DNA from: Meghimatium bilineatum
Taxonomy: Eukaryota > Mollusca > Gastropoda > Stylommatophora > Philomycidae
Direction: 5' to 3'
Assembly: GCA_034231615.1 (NCBI GenBank)
Contig: CM067306.1
Span: 36,872,071 to 36,936,070 of the forward strand
Length of the DNA stretch: 64,000 nucleotides
Shown: one piece after another, positions 1 to 16,800 of the stretch
Layout of the letters: every line of letters begins with the position of its first letter
How positions within the stretch are numbered: the stretch's first letter is position 1
Program-made: the position numbers and the translations under genes
The notes under the pieces: model-generated
The model's database searches: none
Seen by the model: the letters and a program-made list of their open reading frames with translations, nothing else
What the model was told of the DNA's origin: nothing

Positions 1-3000
1 TTTCTAATGATAAACTAGATACATTTATGAAATGTGTTGAAAGGTTTGAAAAAGAAAATAAAAAAATATATTTCTAATGATAAACTAGATACATTTAAGA
101 AATGTGTTGAAAAGTTCGAACAAGAAAATAAAAAAATATATTTCTAGTGATAAACTAGATACATTTATGAAATGTGTTGAAAGGTTTGAATAAGAAAATA
201 AAAAAATATATTTCTAATGATAAACTAGATACATTTAAGAAATGTGTTGAAAAGTTTGAACAAGGAAATCATCAAATATATTTCTAGTGATAAATTAGAT
301 ACATTTATGAAATATGTTGACAGGTTTGAAAAAGAAAATAAAAAAATATATTTCTAATGATAAACTAGATACATTTATGAAATGTGTTGAAATGTTTGAG
401 AAAAAAAATCAAAAAATAAATTTCTATTGATCAACTATATACACTTATGAAATGTGTTGAAAAGTTTGAAAAAGAAAATGAAAAGATATATTTCTAGTGA
501 TAATCTACCGGTAGATACATTTATGAAATATGTTGAAAAGTTTGAACAAGAAAATGAAAAGATATATTTCTAGTGATAATCTACCGGTAGATACATTTAT
601 GAGATGTGTTGACAAGATTGAAAAAGAAAATAGAAAAATATATTTCTAATGATAAACTACTGATAGATACATTTATGAGATGTGTTGAAAAGTTTGATAA
701 AGAAAATAAAAAAATATATTTCTAGTGATAAACTACCGGTAGATACATTTATTAGAAATGTTGAAAAGATTCAAAATTAAAAAATATATTTCTAGTGATA
801 AATTAGATACATTTATGAAATATGTTGACAGGTTTGAAAAAGAAAATAAAAAAATATATTTCTAATGATAAACTAGATACATTTAAGAAATGTGTTGAAA
901 AGTTCGAACAAGAAAATCAAAAAATATATTTCTAGTGATAAACTAGATACATTTATGAAATGTGTTGAAAGGTTTGAATAAGAAAATAAAAAAATATATT
1001 TCTAATGATAAACTAGATACATTTAAGAAATGTGTTGAAAAGTTTGAACAAGGAAATCATCAAATATATTTCTAGTGATAAATTAGATACATTTATGAAA
1101 TATGTTGACAGGTTTGAAAAAGAAAATAAAAAAATATATTTCTAGTGATAAACTAGATACATTTAAGAAATGTGTTTAAAAGTTTGAAAAAGAAAATTAA
1201 AAAATATATTTCTAGTGATAAACATGAAATATGTCGAAAAGTTTGAATATGAAAAAAATATATTTCTAGTAATAAACTAGATACATTTAGGAAATGTGTT
1301 GACAAGTTTGAAAAAAAAATATATATATATATTTCTAATGATAAACTAGATACATTTATGAAATGTGTTGAAAAGTTTGAACAAGAAAATGAAAAGATAT
1401 ATTTCTAGTGATAATCTTCTGGTAGATACATTTATGAAATGTGTTGAAAAGTTTGGAAAAGAAAATCAAAAAATATATTTCTAGTGATGAATTAGGTAGA
1501 TACATTTATGAAATGTGTTGAAAAGTTTGAAAAAGAAAATCAAAAAATATATTTCTAGTGATAAATTAGATACATTTATGAAATGTGTTGAAAAGTTTGA
1601 ACAAGAAAATCAAAAAATATATTTCTAGTGATAAACTAGATACATTTATGAAATGTGTTGACAAGTTTGAAAAAAAAATATATATATATATATTTCTAAT
1701 GATAAACTAGATACATTTATGAAATGTGTTGAAAAGTTTGAACAAGAAAATCAAAAAATATATTTCTAGTGATAAACTAGATACATTTATGAAATGTGTT
1801 GACAAGTTTGAAAAAAAAAAATATATATATATTTCTAATGATAAACTAGATACATTTATGAAATGTGTTGAAAAGTTTGAAAAAAAAAATAAAAAAATAT
1901 ATTTCTAATAATAAACTACTGGTAGATACATTTATGAAATGTGTTGAAAAGTTTCAAAATCAAAGTAATATTTTTCTAATGATAAACTAGATACATTTAT
2001 GAAATGTGTTGAAAGGTTTGAAAAAGAAAATAAAAAAATATATTTCTAATGATAAACTAGATACATTTAAGAAATGTGTTGAAAAGTTCGAACAAGAAAA
2101 TAAAAAAATATATTTCTAGTGATAAACTAGATACATTTATGAAATGTGTTGAAAGGTTTGAATAAGAAAATAAAAAAATATATTTCTAATGATAAACTAG
2201 ATACATTTAAGAAATGTGTTGAAAAGTTTGAACAAGGAAATCATCAAATATATTTCTAGTGATAAATTAGATACATTTATGAAATATGTTGACAGGTTTG
2301 AAAAAGAAAATAAAAAAATATATTTCTAATGATAAACTAGATACATTTATGAAATGTGTTGAAATGTTTGAGAAAAAAAATCAAAAAATAAATTTCTATT
2401 GATCAACTATATACACTTATGAAATGTGTTGAAAAGTTTGAAAAAGAAAATGAAAAGATATATTTCTAGTGATAATCTACCGGTAGATACATTTATGAAA
2501 TATGTTGAAAAGTTTGAACAAGAAAATGAAAAGATATATTTCTAGTGATAATCTACCGGTAGATACATTTATGAGATGTGTTGACAAGATTGAAAAAGAA
2601 AATAGAAAAATATATTTCTAATGATAAACTACTGATAGATACATTTATGAGATGTGTTGAAAAGTTTGATAAAGAAAATTTAAAAATATATTTCTAATGA
2701 TAAACTACCAGTAGATACATTTATGAGATGTGTTGAAAAGTTTGAAAAGAAAATAAAAAAATATATTTCTAATGATAAACTAGATACATTGCTGAAATGT
2801 GTTGAAAGTTTCAAAATCAAAGAAATATTTTTCTAATGATAAATTAGATACATTTATGAAATGTGTTGAAAAGTTTGAACAAGAAAATTTAAAAAAAATA
2901 TTTATAATGATAAACTAGATACATTTATGAAATGTGTTGAAAAGATTGAAAAATAAAATAAAAAAATATATTTCTAGTGATAAACTACCGGTAGATACAT

Positions 3001-6000
3001 TTATTAGAAATGTTGAAAAGATTCAAAATTAAAAAATATATTTCTAGTGATAAATTAGATACATTTATGAAATATGTTGACAGGTTTGAAAAAGAAAATT
3101 AAAAAATATATTTCTAATGATAAACTAGATACATTTAAGAAATGTGTTGAAAAGTTTGAACAAGAAAATCAAAAAATATATTTCTAGTGATAAATTAGAT
3201 ACATTTATGAAATGTGTTGACAGGTTTGAAAAGAAAATCAAAAAATATATTTCGAGTGATAAACTAGATAAATTTAAGAAATGTGTTGAAAAGTTTGAAA
3301 AAGAAAATTAAAAAATATATTTCTAGTGATAAACATGAAATATGTCGAAAAGTTTGAAAATGAAAAAAATATATTTCTAGTAATAAACTAGATACATTTA
3401 TGAAATGTGTTGAAAAGTTTGAACAAGAAAATTTTATAAAAAATATTTCTAATGATAAACTAGATACATTTATGAAATGTGTTGAAAAGTTTGGAAAAGA
3501 AAATCAAAAAATATATTTCTAGTGATAAACTATATACATTTATGAAATGTGTTGAAAAGTTTGAACAAGAAAATGAAAAGAAATATTTCTAGTGATAATC
3601 TTCTGGTAGATACATTTATGAAATGTGTTGAAAAGTTTGGAAAAGAAAATCAAAAAATATATTTCTAGTGATGAATTAGGTAGATACATTTATGAAATGT
3701 GTTGAAAAGTTTGCAAAAGAAAATCAAAAAATATATTTCTAGTGATAAATTAGATACATTTATGAAATGTGTTGAAAAGTTTGAACAAGAAAATCAAAAA
3801 ATATATTTCTAGTGATAAACTAGATACATTTATGAAATGTGTTGACAAGTTTGAAAAAAAAAATAAAAAAATATATTTCTAATAATAAACTACTGGTAGA
3901 TACATTTATGAAATGTGTTGAAAAGTTTCAAAATCAAAGTAATATTTTTCTAATGATAAACTAGATACATTTATGAAATGTGTTGAAAGGTTTGAAAAAG
4001 AAAATAAAAAAATATATTTCTAATGATAAACTAGATACATTTAAGAAATGTGTTGAAAAGTTCGAACAAGAAAATCAAAAAATATATTTCTAGTGATAAA
4101 CTAGATACATTTATGAAATGTGTTGAAAGGTTTGAATAAGAAAATAAAAAAATATATTTCTAATGATAAACTAGATACATTTAAGAAATGTGTTGAAAAG
4201 TTTGAACAAGGAAATCATCAAATATATTTCTAGTGATAAATTAGATACATTTATGAAATATGTTGACAGGTTTGAAAAAGAAAATAAAAAAATATATTTC
4301 TAGTGATAAACTAGATACATTTAAGAAATGTGTTTAAAAGTTTGAAAAAGAAAATTAAAAAATATATTTCTAGTGATAAACATGAAATATGTCGAAAAGT
4401 TTGAATATGAAAAAAATATATTTCTAGTAATAAACTAGATACATTTAGGAAATGTGTTGACAAGTTTGAAAAAAAAATATATATATATATTTCTAATGAT
4501 AAACTAGATACATTTATGAAATGTGTTGAAAAGTTTGAACAAGAAAATGAAAAGATATATTTCTAGTGATAATCTTCTGGTAGATACATTTATGAAATGT
4601 GTTGAAAAGTTTGGAAAAGAAAATCAAAAAATATATTTCTAGTGATGAATTAGGTAGATACATTTATGAAATGTGTTGAAAAGTTTGCAAAAGAAAATCA
4701 AAAAATATATTTCTAGTGATAAATTAGATACATTTATGAAATGTGTTGAAAAGTTTGAACAAGAAAATCAAAAAATATATTTCTAGTGATAAACTAGATA
4801 CATTTATGAAATGTGTTGACAAGTTTGAAAAAAAAAATAAAAAAATATATTTCTAATAATAAACTACTGGTAGATACATTTATGAAATGTGTTGAAAAGT
4901 TTCAAAATCAAAGTAATATTTTTCTAATGATAAACTAGATACATTTATGAAATGTGTTGAAAGGTTTGAAAAAGAAAATAAAAAAATATATTTCTAATGA
5001 TAAACTAGATACATTTAAGAAATGTGTTGAAAAGTTCGAACAAGAAAATCAAAAAATATATTTCTAGTGATAAACTAGATACATTTATGAAATGTGTTGA
5101 AAGGTTTGAATAAGAAAATAAAAAAATATATTTCTAATGATAAACTAGATACATTTAAGAAATGTGTTGAAAAGTTTGAACAAGGAAATCATCAAATATA
5201 TTTCTAGTGATAAATTAGATACATTTATGAAATATGTTGACAGGTTTGAAAAAGAAAATAAAAAAATATATTTCTAGTGATAAACTAGATACATTTAAGA
5301 AATGTGTTTAAAAGTTTGAAAAAGAAAATTAAAAAATATATTTCTAGTGATAAACATGAAATATGTCGAAAAGTTTGAATATGAAAAAAATATATTTCTA
5401 GTAATAAACTAGATACATTTAGGAAATGTGTTGACAAGTTTGAAAAAAAAATATATATATATATTTCTAATGATAAACTAGATACATTTATGAAATGTGT
5501 TGAAAAGTTTGAACAAGAAAATGAAAAGATATATTTCTAGTGATAATCTTCTGGTAGATACATTTATGAAATGTGTTGAAAAGTTTGGAAAAGAAAATCA
5601 AAAAATATATTTCTAGTGATGAATTAGGTAGATACATTTATGAAATGTGTTGAAAAGTTTGAAAAAGAAAATCAAAAAATATATTTCTAGTGATAAATTA
5701 GATACATTTATGAAATGTGTTGAAAAGTTTGAACAAGAAAATCAAAAAATATATTTCTAGTGATAAACTAGATACATTTATGAAATGTGTTGACAAGTTT
5801 GAAAAAAAAATATATATATATATATTTCTAATGATAAACTAGATACATTTATGAAATGTGTTGAAAAGTTTGAACAAGAAAATCAAAAAATATATTTCTA
5901 GTGATAAACTAGATACATTTATGAAATGTGTTGACAAGTTTGAAAAAAAAAAATATATATATATTTCTAATGATAAACTAGATACATTTATGAAATGTGT

Positions 6001-9000
6001 TGAAAAGTTTGAAAAAAAAAATAAAAAAATATATTTCTAATAATAAACTACTGGTAGATACATTTATGAAATGTGTTGAAAAGTTTCAAAATCAAAGTAA
6101 TATTTTTCTAATGATAAACTAGATACATTTATGAAATGTGTTGAAAGGTTTGAAAAAGAAAATAAAAAAATATATTTCTAATGATAAACTAGATACATTT
6201 AAGAAATGTGTTGAAAAGTTCGAACAAGAAAATAAAAAAATATATTTCTAGTGATAAACTAGATACATTTATGAAATGTGTTGAAAGGTTTGAATAAGAA
6301 AATAAAAAAATATATTTCTAATGATAAACTAGATACATTTAAGAAATGTGTTGAAAAGTTTGAACAAGGAAATCATCAAATATATTTCTAGTGATAAATT
6401 AGATACATTTATGAAATATGTTGACAGGTTTGAAAAAGAAAATAAAAAAATATATTTCTAATGATAAACTAGATACATTTATGAAATGTGTTGAAATGTT
6501 TGAGAAAAAAAATCAAAAAATAAATTTCTATTGATCAACTATATACACTTATGAAATGTGTTGAAAAGTTTGAAAAAGAAAATGAAAAGATATATTTCTA
6601 GTGATAATCTACCGGTAGATACATTTATGAAATATGTTGAAAAGTTTGAACAAGAAAATGAAAAGATATATTTCTAGTGATAATCTACCGGTAGATACAT
6701 TTATGAGATGTGTTGACAAGATTGAAAAAGAAAATAGAAAAATATATTTCTAATGATAAACTACTGATAGATACATTTATGAGATGTGTTGAAAAGTTTG
6801 ATAAAGAAAATAAAAAAATATATTTCTAGTGATAAACTACCGGTAGATACATTTATTAGAAATGTTGAAAAGATTCAAAATTAAAAAATATATTTCTAGT
6901 GATAAATTAGATACATTTATGAAATATGTTGACAGGTTTGAAAAAGAAAATAAAAAAATATATTTCTAATGATAAACTAGATACATTTAAGAAATGTGTT
7001 GAAAAGTTTGAACAAGAAAATCAAAAAATATATTTCTAGTGATAAATTAGATACATTTATGAAATGTGTTGACAGGTTTGAAAAGAAAATCAAAAAATAT
7101 ATTTCGAGTGATAAACTAGATAAATTTAAGAAATGTGTTGAAAAGTTTGAAAAAGAAAATTAAAAAATATATTTCTAGTGATAAACATGAAATATGTCGA
7201 AAAGTTTGAAAATGAAAAAAATATATTTCTAGTAATAAACTAGATACATTTATGAAATGTGTTGAAAAGTTTGAACAAGAAAATTTTATAAAAAATATTT
7301 CTAATGATAAACTAGATACATTTATGAAATGTGTTGAAAAGTTTGGAAAAGAAAATCAAAAAATATATTTCTAGTGATAAACTATATACATTTATGAAAT
7401 GTGTTGAAAAGTTTGGAAAAGAAAATCAAAAAATATATTTCTAGTGATAAACTATATACATTTATGAAATGTGTTGAAAAGTTTGAAAAAGAAAATGAAA
7501 AGATATATTTCTAGTGATAATCTACCGGTAGATACATTTATGAAATATGTTGAAAAGTTTGAACAAGAAAATTAAAAAATATATTTCTAATGATAAACTA
7601 CCAGTAGATACATTTATGAGATGTGTTGAAAAGTTTGAAAAGAAAATAAAAAAATATATTTCTAATGATAAACTAGATACATTGCTGAAATGTGTTGAAA
7701 AGTTTCAAAATCAAAGAAATATTTTTATAATGATAAATTAGATACATTTATGAAATGTGTTGAAAAGTTTGAACAAGAAAATTTAAAAAAAATATTTATA
7801 ATGATAAACTAGATACATTTATGAAATGTGTTGAAAAGATTGAAAAATAAAATAAAAAAATATATTTCTAATGATAAACTACTGGTAGATACATTTATGA
7901 GATGTGTTGAAAAGTTTGAAAAAAAATGAAAAGATATATTTCTAGTGATAATTTACCAGTAGATACATTTATGAAATGTGTTGAAAAGTTTGGAAAAGAA
8001 AATCAAAAAATATATTTCTAGTGATGAATTAGATACATTTATGAAATGTGTTGAAAAGTTTGAAAAAGAAAATCAAAAAATATATTTCTAGTGATAAATT
8101 AGATAAATTTATGAAATGTGTTGAAAAGTTTGAACAAGAAAATCAAAAAATATATTTCTAGTGATAAACTAGATACATTTATGAAATGTGTTGACAAGTT
8201 TGAAAAAAAAAATATATATATATTTCTAATGATAAACTAGATACATTTATGAAATGTGTTGAAAAGTTTGAACAAGAAAATCAAAAAATATATTTCTAAT
8301 GATAAACTAGATACATTTATGAAATGTGTTGACAAGTTGGAAAAAAAAAATAAAAAAATATATTTCTAATAATAAACTACTGGTAGATACATTTATGAAA
8401 TGTGTTGAAAAGTTTCAAAATCAAAGTAATATTTTTCTAATGATAAACTAGATACATTTATGAAATGTGTTGAAAGGTTTGAAAAAGAAAATAAAAAAAT
8501 ATATTTCTAATGATAAACTAGATACATTTTAGAAATGTGTTGAAAAGTTCGAACAAGAAAATCAAAAAATATATTTCTAGTGATAAACTAGATACATTTA
8601 TGAAATGTGTTGAAAGGTTTGAATAAGAAAATAAAAAAATATATTTCTAATGATAAACTAGATACATTTAAGAAATGTGTTGAAAAGTTTGAACAAGGAA
8701 ATCATCAAATATATTTCTAGTGATAAATTAGATACATTTATGAAATATGTTGACAGGTTTGAAAAAGAAAATAAAAAAATATATTTCTAGTGATAAACTA
8801 GATACATTTAAGAAATGTGTTTAAAAGTTTGAAAAAGAAAATTAAAAAATATATTTCTAGTGATAAACATGAAATATGTCGAAAAGTTTGAATATGAAAA
8901 AAATATATTTCTAGTAATAAACTAGATACATTTAGGAAATGTGTTGACAAGTTTGAAAAAAAAATATATATATATATTTCTAATGATAAACTAGATACAT

Positions 9001-10249
9001 TTATGAAATGTGTTGAAAAGTTTGGAAAAAAAATAAAAAAATATATTTCTAATAATAAACTACTGGTAGATACATTTATGAAATGTGTTGAAAAGTTTCA
9101 AAATCAAAGTAATATTTTTCTAATGATAAACTAGATACATTTATGAAATGTGTTGAAAGGTTTGAAAAAGAAAATAAAAAAATATATTTCTAATGATAAA
9201 CTAGATACATTTAAGAAATGTGTTGAAAAGTTCGAACAAGAAAATCAAAAAATATATTTCTAGTGATAAACTAGATACATTTATGAAATGTGTTAAAAGG
9301 TTTGAATAAGAAAATAAAAAAATATATTTCTAATGATAAACTAGATACATTTAAGAAATGTGTTGAAAAGTTTGAACAGGGAAATCATCAAATATATTTC
9401 TAGTGATAAATTAGATACATTTATGAAATATGTTGACAGGTTTGAAAAAGAAAATAAAAAAATATATTTCTAGTGATAAACTAGATACATTTAAGAAATG
9501 TGTTTAAAAGTTTGAAAAAGAAAATTAAAAAATATATTTCTAGTGATAAACATGAAATATGTCGAAAAGTTTGAATATGAAAAAAATATATTTCTAGTAA
9601 TAAACTAGATACATTTATGAAATGTGTTGAAAAGTTTGAACAAGAAAATGAAAAGATATATTTCTAGTGATAATCTTCTGGTAGATACATTTATGAAATG
9701 TGTTGAAAAGTTTGGAAAAGAAAATCAAAAAATATATTTCTAGTGATGAATTAGGTAGATACATTTATGAAATGTGTTGAAAAGTTTGAAAAAGAAAATC
9801 AAAAAATATATTTCTAGTGATAAATTAGATACATTTATGAAATCTGTTGAAAAGTTTGAACAAGAAAATCAAAAAATATATTTCTAGTGATAAACTAGAT
9901 ACATTTATGAAATGTGTTGACAAGTTTGAAAAAAAAATATATATATATATTTCTAATGATAAACTAGATACATTTATGAAATGTGTTGAAAAGTTTGAAC
10001 AAGAAAATCAAAAAATATATTTCTAGTGATAAACTAGATACATTTATGAAATGTGTTGACAAGTTTGAAAAAAAAAAATATATATATATTTCTAATGATA
10101 AACTAGATACATTTATGAAATGTGTTGAAAAGTTTGAAAAAAAAAATAAAAAAATATATTTCTAATAATAAACTACTGGTAGATACATTTATGAAATGTG
10201 TTGAAAAGTTTCAAAATCAAAGTAATATTTTTCTAATGATAAACTAGAT

Positions 10250-13200
10250 ACATTTATGAAATGTGTTGAAAGGTTTGAAAAAGAAAATAAAAAAATATAT
10301 TTCTAATGATAAACTAGATACATTTAAGAAATGTGTTGAAAAGTTCGAACAAGAAAATAAAAAAATATATTTCTAGTGATAAACTAGATACATTTATGAA
10401 ATGTGTTGAAAGGTTTGAATAAGAAAATAAAAAAATATATTTCTAATGATAAACTAGATACATTTAAGAAATGTGTTGAAAAGTTTGAACAAGGAAATCA
10501 TCAAATATATTTCTAGTGATAAATTAGATACATTTATGAAATATGTTGACAGGTTTGAAAAAGAAAATAAAAAAATATATTTCTAGTGATAAACTAGATA
10601 CATTTAAGAAATGTGTTTAAAAGTTTGAAAAAGAAAATTAAAAAATATATTTCTAGTGATAAACATGAAATATGTCGAAAAGTTTGAATATGAAAAAAAT
10701 ATATTTCTAGTAATAAACTAGATACATTTAGGAAATGTGTTGACAAGTTTGAAAAAAAAATATATATATATATTTCTAGTGATAATCTTCTGGTAGATAC
10801 ATTTATGAAATGTGTTGAAAAGTTTGGAAAAGAAAATCAAAAAATATATTTCTAGTGATGAATTAGGTAGATACATTTATGAAATGTGTTGAAAAGTTTG
10901 CAAAAGAAAATCAAAAAATATATTTCTAGTGATAAATTAGATACATTTATGAAATGTGTTGAAAAGTTTGAACAAGAAAATCAAAAAATATATTTCTAGT
11001 GATAAACTAGATACATTTATGAAATGTGTTGACAAGTTTGAAAAAAAAAATATATATATATATTTCTAATGATAAACTAGATACATTTATGAAATGTGTT
11101 GAAAAGTTTGGAAAAAAAAATAAAAAAATATATTTCTAATAATAAACTACTGGTAGATACATTTATGAAATGTGTTGAAAAGTTTCAATATCAAAGTAAT
11201 ATTTTTCTAATGATAAACTAGATACATTTATGAAATGTGTTGAAAGGTTTGAAAAAGAAAATAAAAAAATATATTTCTAATGATAAACTAGATACATTTA
11301 AGAAATGTGTTGAAAAGTTCGAACAAGAAAATCAAAAAATATATTTCTAGTGATAAACTAGATACATTTATGAAATGTGTTAAAAGGTTTGAATAAGAAA
11401 ATAAAAAAATATATTTCTAATGATAAACTAGATACATTTAAGAAATGTGTTGAAAAGTTTGAACAAGGAAATCATCAAATATATTTCTAGTGATAAATTA
11501 GATACATTTATGAAATATGTTGACAGGTTTGAAAAAGAAAATAAAAAAATATATTTCTAGTGATAAACTAGATACATTTAAGAAATGTGTTTAAAAGTTT
11601 GAAAAAGAAAATTAAAAAATATATTTCTAGTGATAAACATGAAATATGTCGAAAAGTTTGAATATGAAAAAAATATATTTCTAGTAATAAACTAGATACA
11701 TTTATGAAATGTGTTGAAAAGTTTGAACAAGAAAATGAAAAGATATATTTCTAGTGATAATCTTCTGGTAGATACATTTATGAAATGTGTTGAAAAGTTT
11801 GGAAAAGAAAATCAAAAAATATATTTCTAGTGATGAATTAGGTAGATACATTTATGAAATGTGTTGAAAAGTTTTGAAAAAGAAAATCAAAAAATATATT
11901 TCTAGTGATAAATTAGATACATTTATGAAATGTGTTGAAAAGTTTGAACAAGAAAATCAAAAAATATATTTCTAGTGATAAACTAGATACATTTATGAAA
12001 TGTGTTGACAAGTTTGAAAAAAAAATATATATATATATTTCTAATGATAAACTAGATACATTTATGAAATGTGTTGAAAAGTTTGAACAAGAAAATCAAA
12101 AAATATATTTCTAGTGATAAACTAGATACATTTATGAAATGTGTTGACAAGTTTGAAAAAAAAAAATATATATTTTTCTAATGATAAACTAGATACATTT
12201 ATGAAATGTGTTGAAAGGTTTGAAAAAGAAAATAAAAAAATATATTTCTAATGATAAACTAGATACATTTAAGAAATGTGTTGAAAAGTTCGAACAAGAA
12301 AATAAAAAAATATATTTCTAGTGATAAACTAGATACATTTATGAAATGTGTTGAAAAGTTTGGAAAAGAAAATCAAAAAATATATTTCTAGTGATGAATT
12401 AGGTAGATACATTTATGAAATGTGTTGAAAAGTTTGCAAAAGAAAATCAAAAAATATATTTCTAGTGATAAATTAGATACATTTATGAAATGTGTTGAAA
12501 AGTTTGAACAAGAAAATCAAAAAATATATTTCTAGTCATAAACTAGATACATTTATGAAATGTGTTGACAAGTTTGAAAAAAAATATATATATATATATT
12601 TCTAATGATAAACTAGATACATTTATGAAATGTGTTGAAAAGTTTGAAAAAAAAAATAAAAAAATATATTTCTAATAATAAACTACTGGTAGATACATTT
12701 ATGAAATGTGTTGAAAAGTTTCAAAATCAAAGTAATATTTTTCTAATGATAAACTAGATACATTTATGAAATGTGTTGAAAGGTTTGAAAAAGAAAATAA
12801 AAAAATATATTTCTAATGATAAACTAGATACATTTAAGAAATGTGTTGAAAAGTTCGAATAAGAAAATAAAAAAATATATTTCTAGTGATAAACTAGATA
12901 CATTTATGAAATGTGTTGAAAAGTTTGGAAAAGAAAATCAAAAAATATATTTCTAGTGATGAATTAGGTAGATACATTTAAGAAATGTGTTGAAAAGTTT
13001 GCAAAAGAAAATCAAAAAATATATTTCTAGTGATAAATTAGATACATTTATGAAATGTGTTGAAAAGTTTGAACAAGAAAATCAAAAAATATATTTCTAG
13101 TGATAAACTAGATACATTTATGAAATGTGTTGACAAGTTTGAAAAAAAATATATATATATATATTTCTAATGATAAACTAGATACATTTATGAAATGTGT

Positions 13201-13890
13201 TGAAAAGTTTGAAAAAAAAAATAAAAAAATATATTTCTAATAATAAACTACTGGTAGATACATTTATGAAATGTGTTGAAAAGTTTCAAAATCAAAGTAA
13301 TATTTTTCTAATGATAAACTAGATACATTTATGAAATGTGTTGAAAGGTTTGAAAAAGAAAATAAAAAAATATATTTCTAATGATAAACTAGATACATTT
13401 AAGAAATGTGTTGAAAAGTTCGAACAAGAAAATCAAAAAATATATTTCTAGTGATAAACTAGATACATTTATGAAATGTGTTGAAAGGTTTGAATAAGAA
13501 AATAAAAAAATATATTTCTAATGATAAACTAGATACATTTAAGAAATGTGTTGAAAAGTTTGAACAAGGAAATCATCAAATATATTTCTAGTGATAAATT
13601 AGATACATTTATGAAATATGTTGACAGGTTTGAAAAAGAAAATAAAAAAATATATTTCTAGTGATAAACTAGATACATTTAAGAAATGTGTTTAAAAGTT
13701 TGAAAAAGAAAATTAAAAAATATATTTCTAGTGATAAACATGAAATATGTCGAAAAGTTTGAATATGAAAAAAATATATTTCTAGTAATAAACTAGATAC
13801 ATTTATGAAATGTGTTGAAAAGTTTGAACAAGAAAATGAAAAGATATATTTCTAGTGATAATCTTCTGGTAGATACATTTATGAAATGTG
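10250..13890 (+). repeat. Satellite block repeated 22.13 kb downstream (32390-36020)
   Basis: The order of monomer variants here is repeated at 32390-36020 with an offset of about 22130 bp. Shared rare markers include the TCTAGTCATAAAC variant at 12535 and 34664 and the shortened AAAAATATATATTTTTCTAA junction at about 12165 and 34295. The right part of the array is therefore a near copy of an internal part. Confidence 0.8.
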
Positions 13891-16800
13891 TTGAAAAGTT
13901 TGGAAAAGAAAATCAAAAAATATATTTCTAGTGATGAATTAGGTAGATACATTTATGAAATGTGTTGAAAAGTTTGAAAAAGAAAATCAAAAAATATATT
14001 TCTAGTGATAAATTAGATACATTTATGAAATGTGTTGAAAAGTTTGAACAAGAAAATCAAAAAATATATTTCTAGTGATAAACTAGATACATTTATGAAA
14101 TGTGTTGAAAAGTTTCAAAATCAAAGTAATATTTTTCTAATGATAAACTAGATACATTTATGAAATGTGTTGAAAGGTTTGAAAAAGAAAATAAAAAAAT
14201 ATATTTCTAATGATAAACTAGATACATTTAAGAAATGTGTTGAAAAGTTCGAACAAGAAAATCAAAAAATATATTTCTAGTGATAAACTAGATACATTTA
14301 TGAAATGTGTTAAAAGGTTTCAATAAGAAAATAAAAAAATATATTTCTAATGATAAACTAGATACATTTAAGAAATGTGTTGAAAAGTTTGAACAAGGAA
14401 ATCATCAAATATATTTCTAGTGATAAATTAGATACATTTATGAAATATGTTGACAGGTTTGAAAAAGAAAATAAAAAAATATATTTCTAGTGATAAACTA
14501 GATACATTTAAGAAATGTGTTTAAAAGTTTGAAAAAAAATTAAAAAATATATTTCTAGTGATAAACATGAAATATGTCGAAAAGTTTGAATATGAAAAAA
14601 ATATATTTCTAGTAATAAACTAGATACATTTATGAAATGTGTTGAAAAGTTTGAACAAGAAAATGAAAAGATATATTTCTAGTGATAATCTTCTGGTAGA
14701 TACATTTATGAAAAGTTTGGAAAAGAAAATCAAAAAATATATTTCTAGTGATGAATTAGGTAGATACATTTATGAAATGTGTTGAAAAGTTTGAAAAAGA
14801 AAATCAAAAAATATATTTCTAGTGATAAATTAGATACATTTATGAAATGTGTTGAAAAGTTTGAACAAGAAAATCAAAAAATATATTTCTAGTGATAAAC
14901 TAGATACATTTATGAAATGTGTTGACAAGTTTGAAAAAAAAATATATATATATATTTCTAATGATAAACTAGATACATTTATGAAATGTGTTGAAAAGTT
15001 TGAACAAGAAAATCAAAAAATATATTTCTAGTGATAAACTAGATACATTTATGAAATGTGTTGACAAGTTTGAAAAAAAAAAATATATATATATTTCTAA
15101 TGATAAACTAGATACATTTATGAAATGTGTTGAAAAGTTTGAAAAAAAAAATAAAAAAATATATTTCTAATAATAAACTACTGGTAGATACATTTATGAA
15201 ATGTGTTGAAAAGTTTCAAAATCAAAGTAATATTTTTCTAATGATAAACTAGATACATTTATGAAATGTGTTGAAAGGTTTGAACAAGAAAATTAAAAAA
15301 TATATTTCTAGTGATAAACATGAAATATGTCGAAAAGTTTGAATATGAAAAAAATATATTTCTAGTAATAAACTAGATACATTTATGAAATGTGTTGAAA
15401 AGTTTGAACAAGAAAATGAAAAGATATATTTCTAGTGATAATCTTCTGGTAGATACATTTATGAAATGTGTTGAAAAGTTTGGAAAAGAAAATCAAAAAA
15501 TATATTTCTAGTGATGAATTAGGTAGATACATTTATGAAATGTGTTGAAAAGTTTGCAAAAGAAAATCAAAAAATATATTTCTAGTGATAAATTAGATAC
15601 ATTTATGAAATGTGTTGAAAAGTTTGAACAAGAAAATCAAAAAATATATTTCTAGTGATAAACTAGATACATTTATGAAATGTGTTGACAAGTTTGAAAA
15701 AAAAAATAAAAAAATATATTTCTAATAATAAACTACTGGTAGATACATTTATGAAATGTGTTGAAAAGTTTCAAAATCAAAGTAATATTTTTCTAATGAT
15801 AAACTAGATACATTTATGAAATGTGTTGAAAGGTTTGAAAAAGAAAATAAAAAAATATATTTCTAATGATAAACTAGATACATTTAAGAAATGTGTTGAA
15901 AAGTTCGAACAAGAAAATCAAAAAATATATTTCTAGTGATAAACTAGATACATTTATGAAATGTGTTGAAAGGTTTGAATAAGAAAATAAAAAAATATAT
16001 TTCTAATGATAAACTAGATACATTTAAGAAATGTGTTGAAAAGTTTGAACAAGGAAATCATCAAATATATTTCTAGTGATAAATTAGATACATTTATGAA
16101 ATATGTTGACAGGTTTGAAAAAGAAAATAAAAAAATATATTTCTAGTGATAAACTAGATACATTTAAGAAATGTGTTTAAAAGTTTGAAAAAGAAAATTA
16201 AAAAATATATTTCTAGTGATAAACATGAAATATGTCGAAAAGTTTGAATATGAAAAAAATATATTTCTAGTAATAAACTAGATACATTTAGGAAATGTGT
16301 TGACAAGTTTGAAAAAAAAATATATATATATATTTCTAATGATAAACTAGATACATTTATGAAATGTGTTGAAAAGTTTGAACAAGAAAATGAAAAGATA
16401 TATTTCTAGTGATAATCTTCTGGTAGATACATTTATGAAATGTGTTGAAAAGTTTGGAAAAGAAAATCAAAAAATATATTTCTAGTGATGAATTAGGTAG
16501 ATACATTTATGAAATGTGTTGAAAAGTTTGAAAAAGAAAATCAAAAAATATATTTCTAGTGATAAATTAGATACATTTATGAAATGTGTTGAAAAGTTTG
16601 AACAAGAAAATCAAAAAATATATTTCTAGTGATAAACTAGATACATTTATGAAATGTGTTGACAAGTTTGAAAAAAAAATATATATATATATATTTCTAA
16701 TGATAAACTAGATACATTTATGAAATGTGTTGAAAAGTTTGAACAAGAAAATCAAAAAATATATTTCTAGTGATAAACTAGATACATTTATGAAATGTGT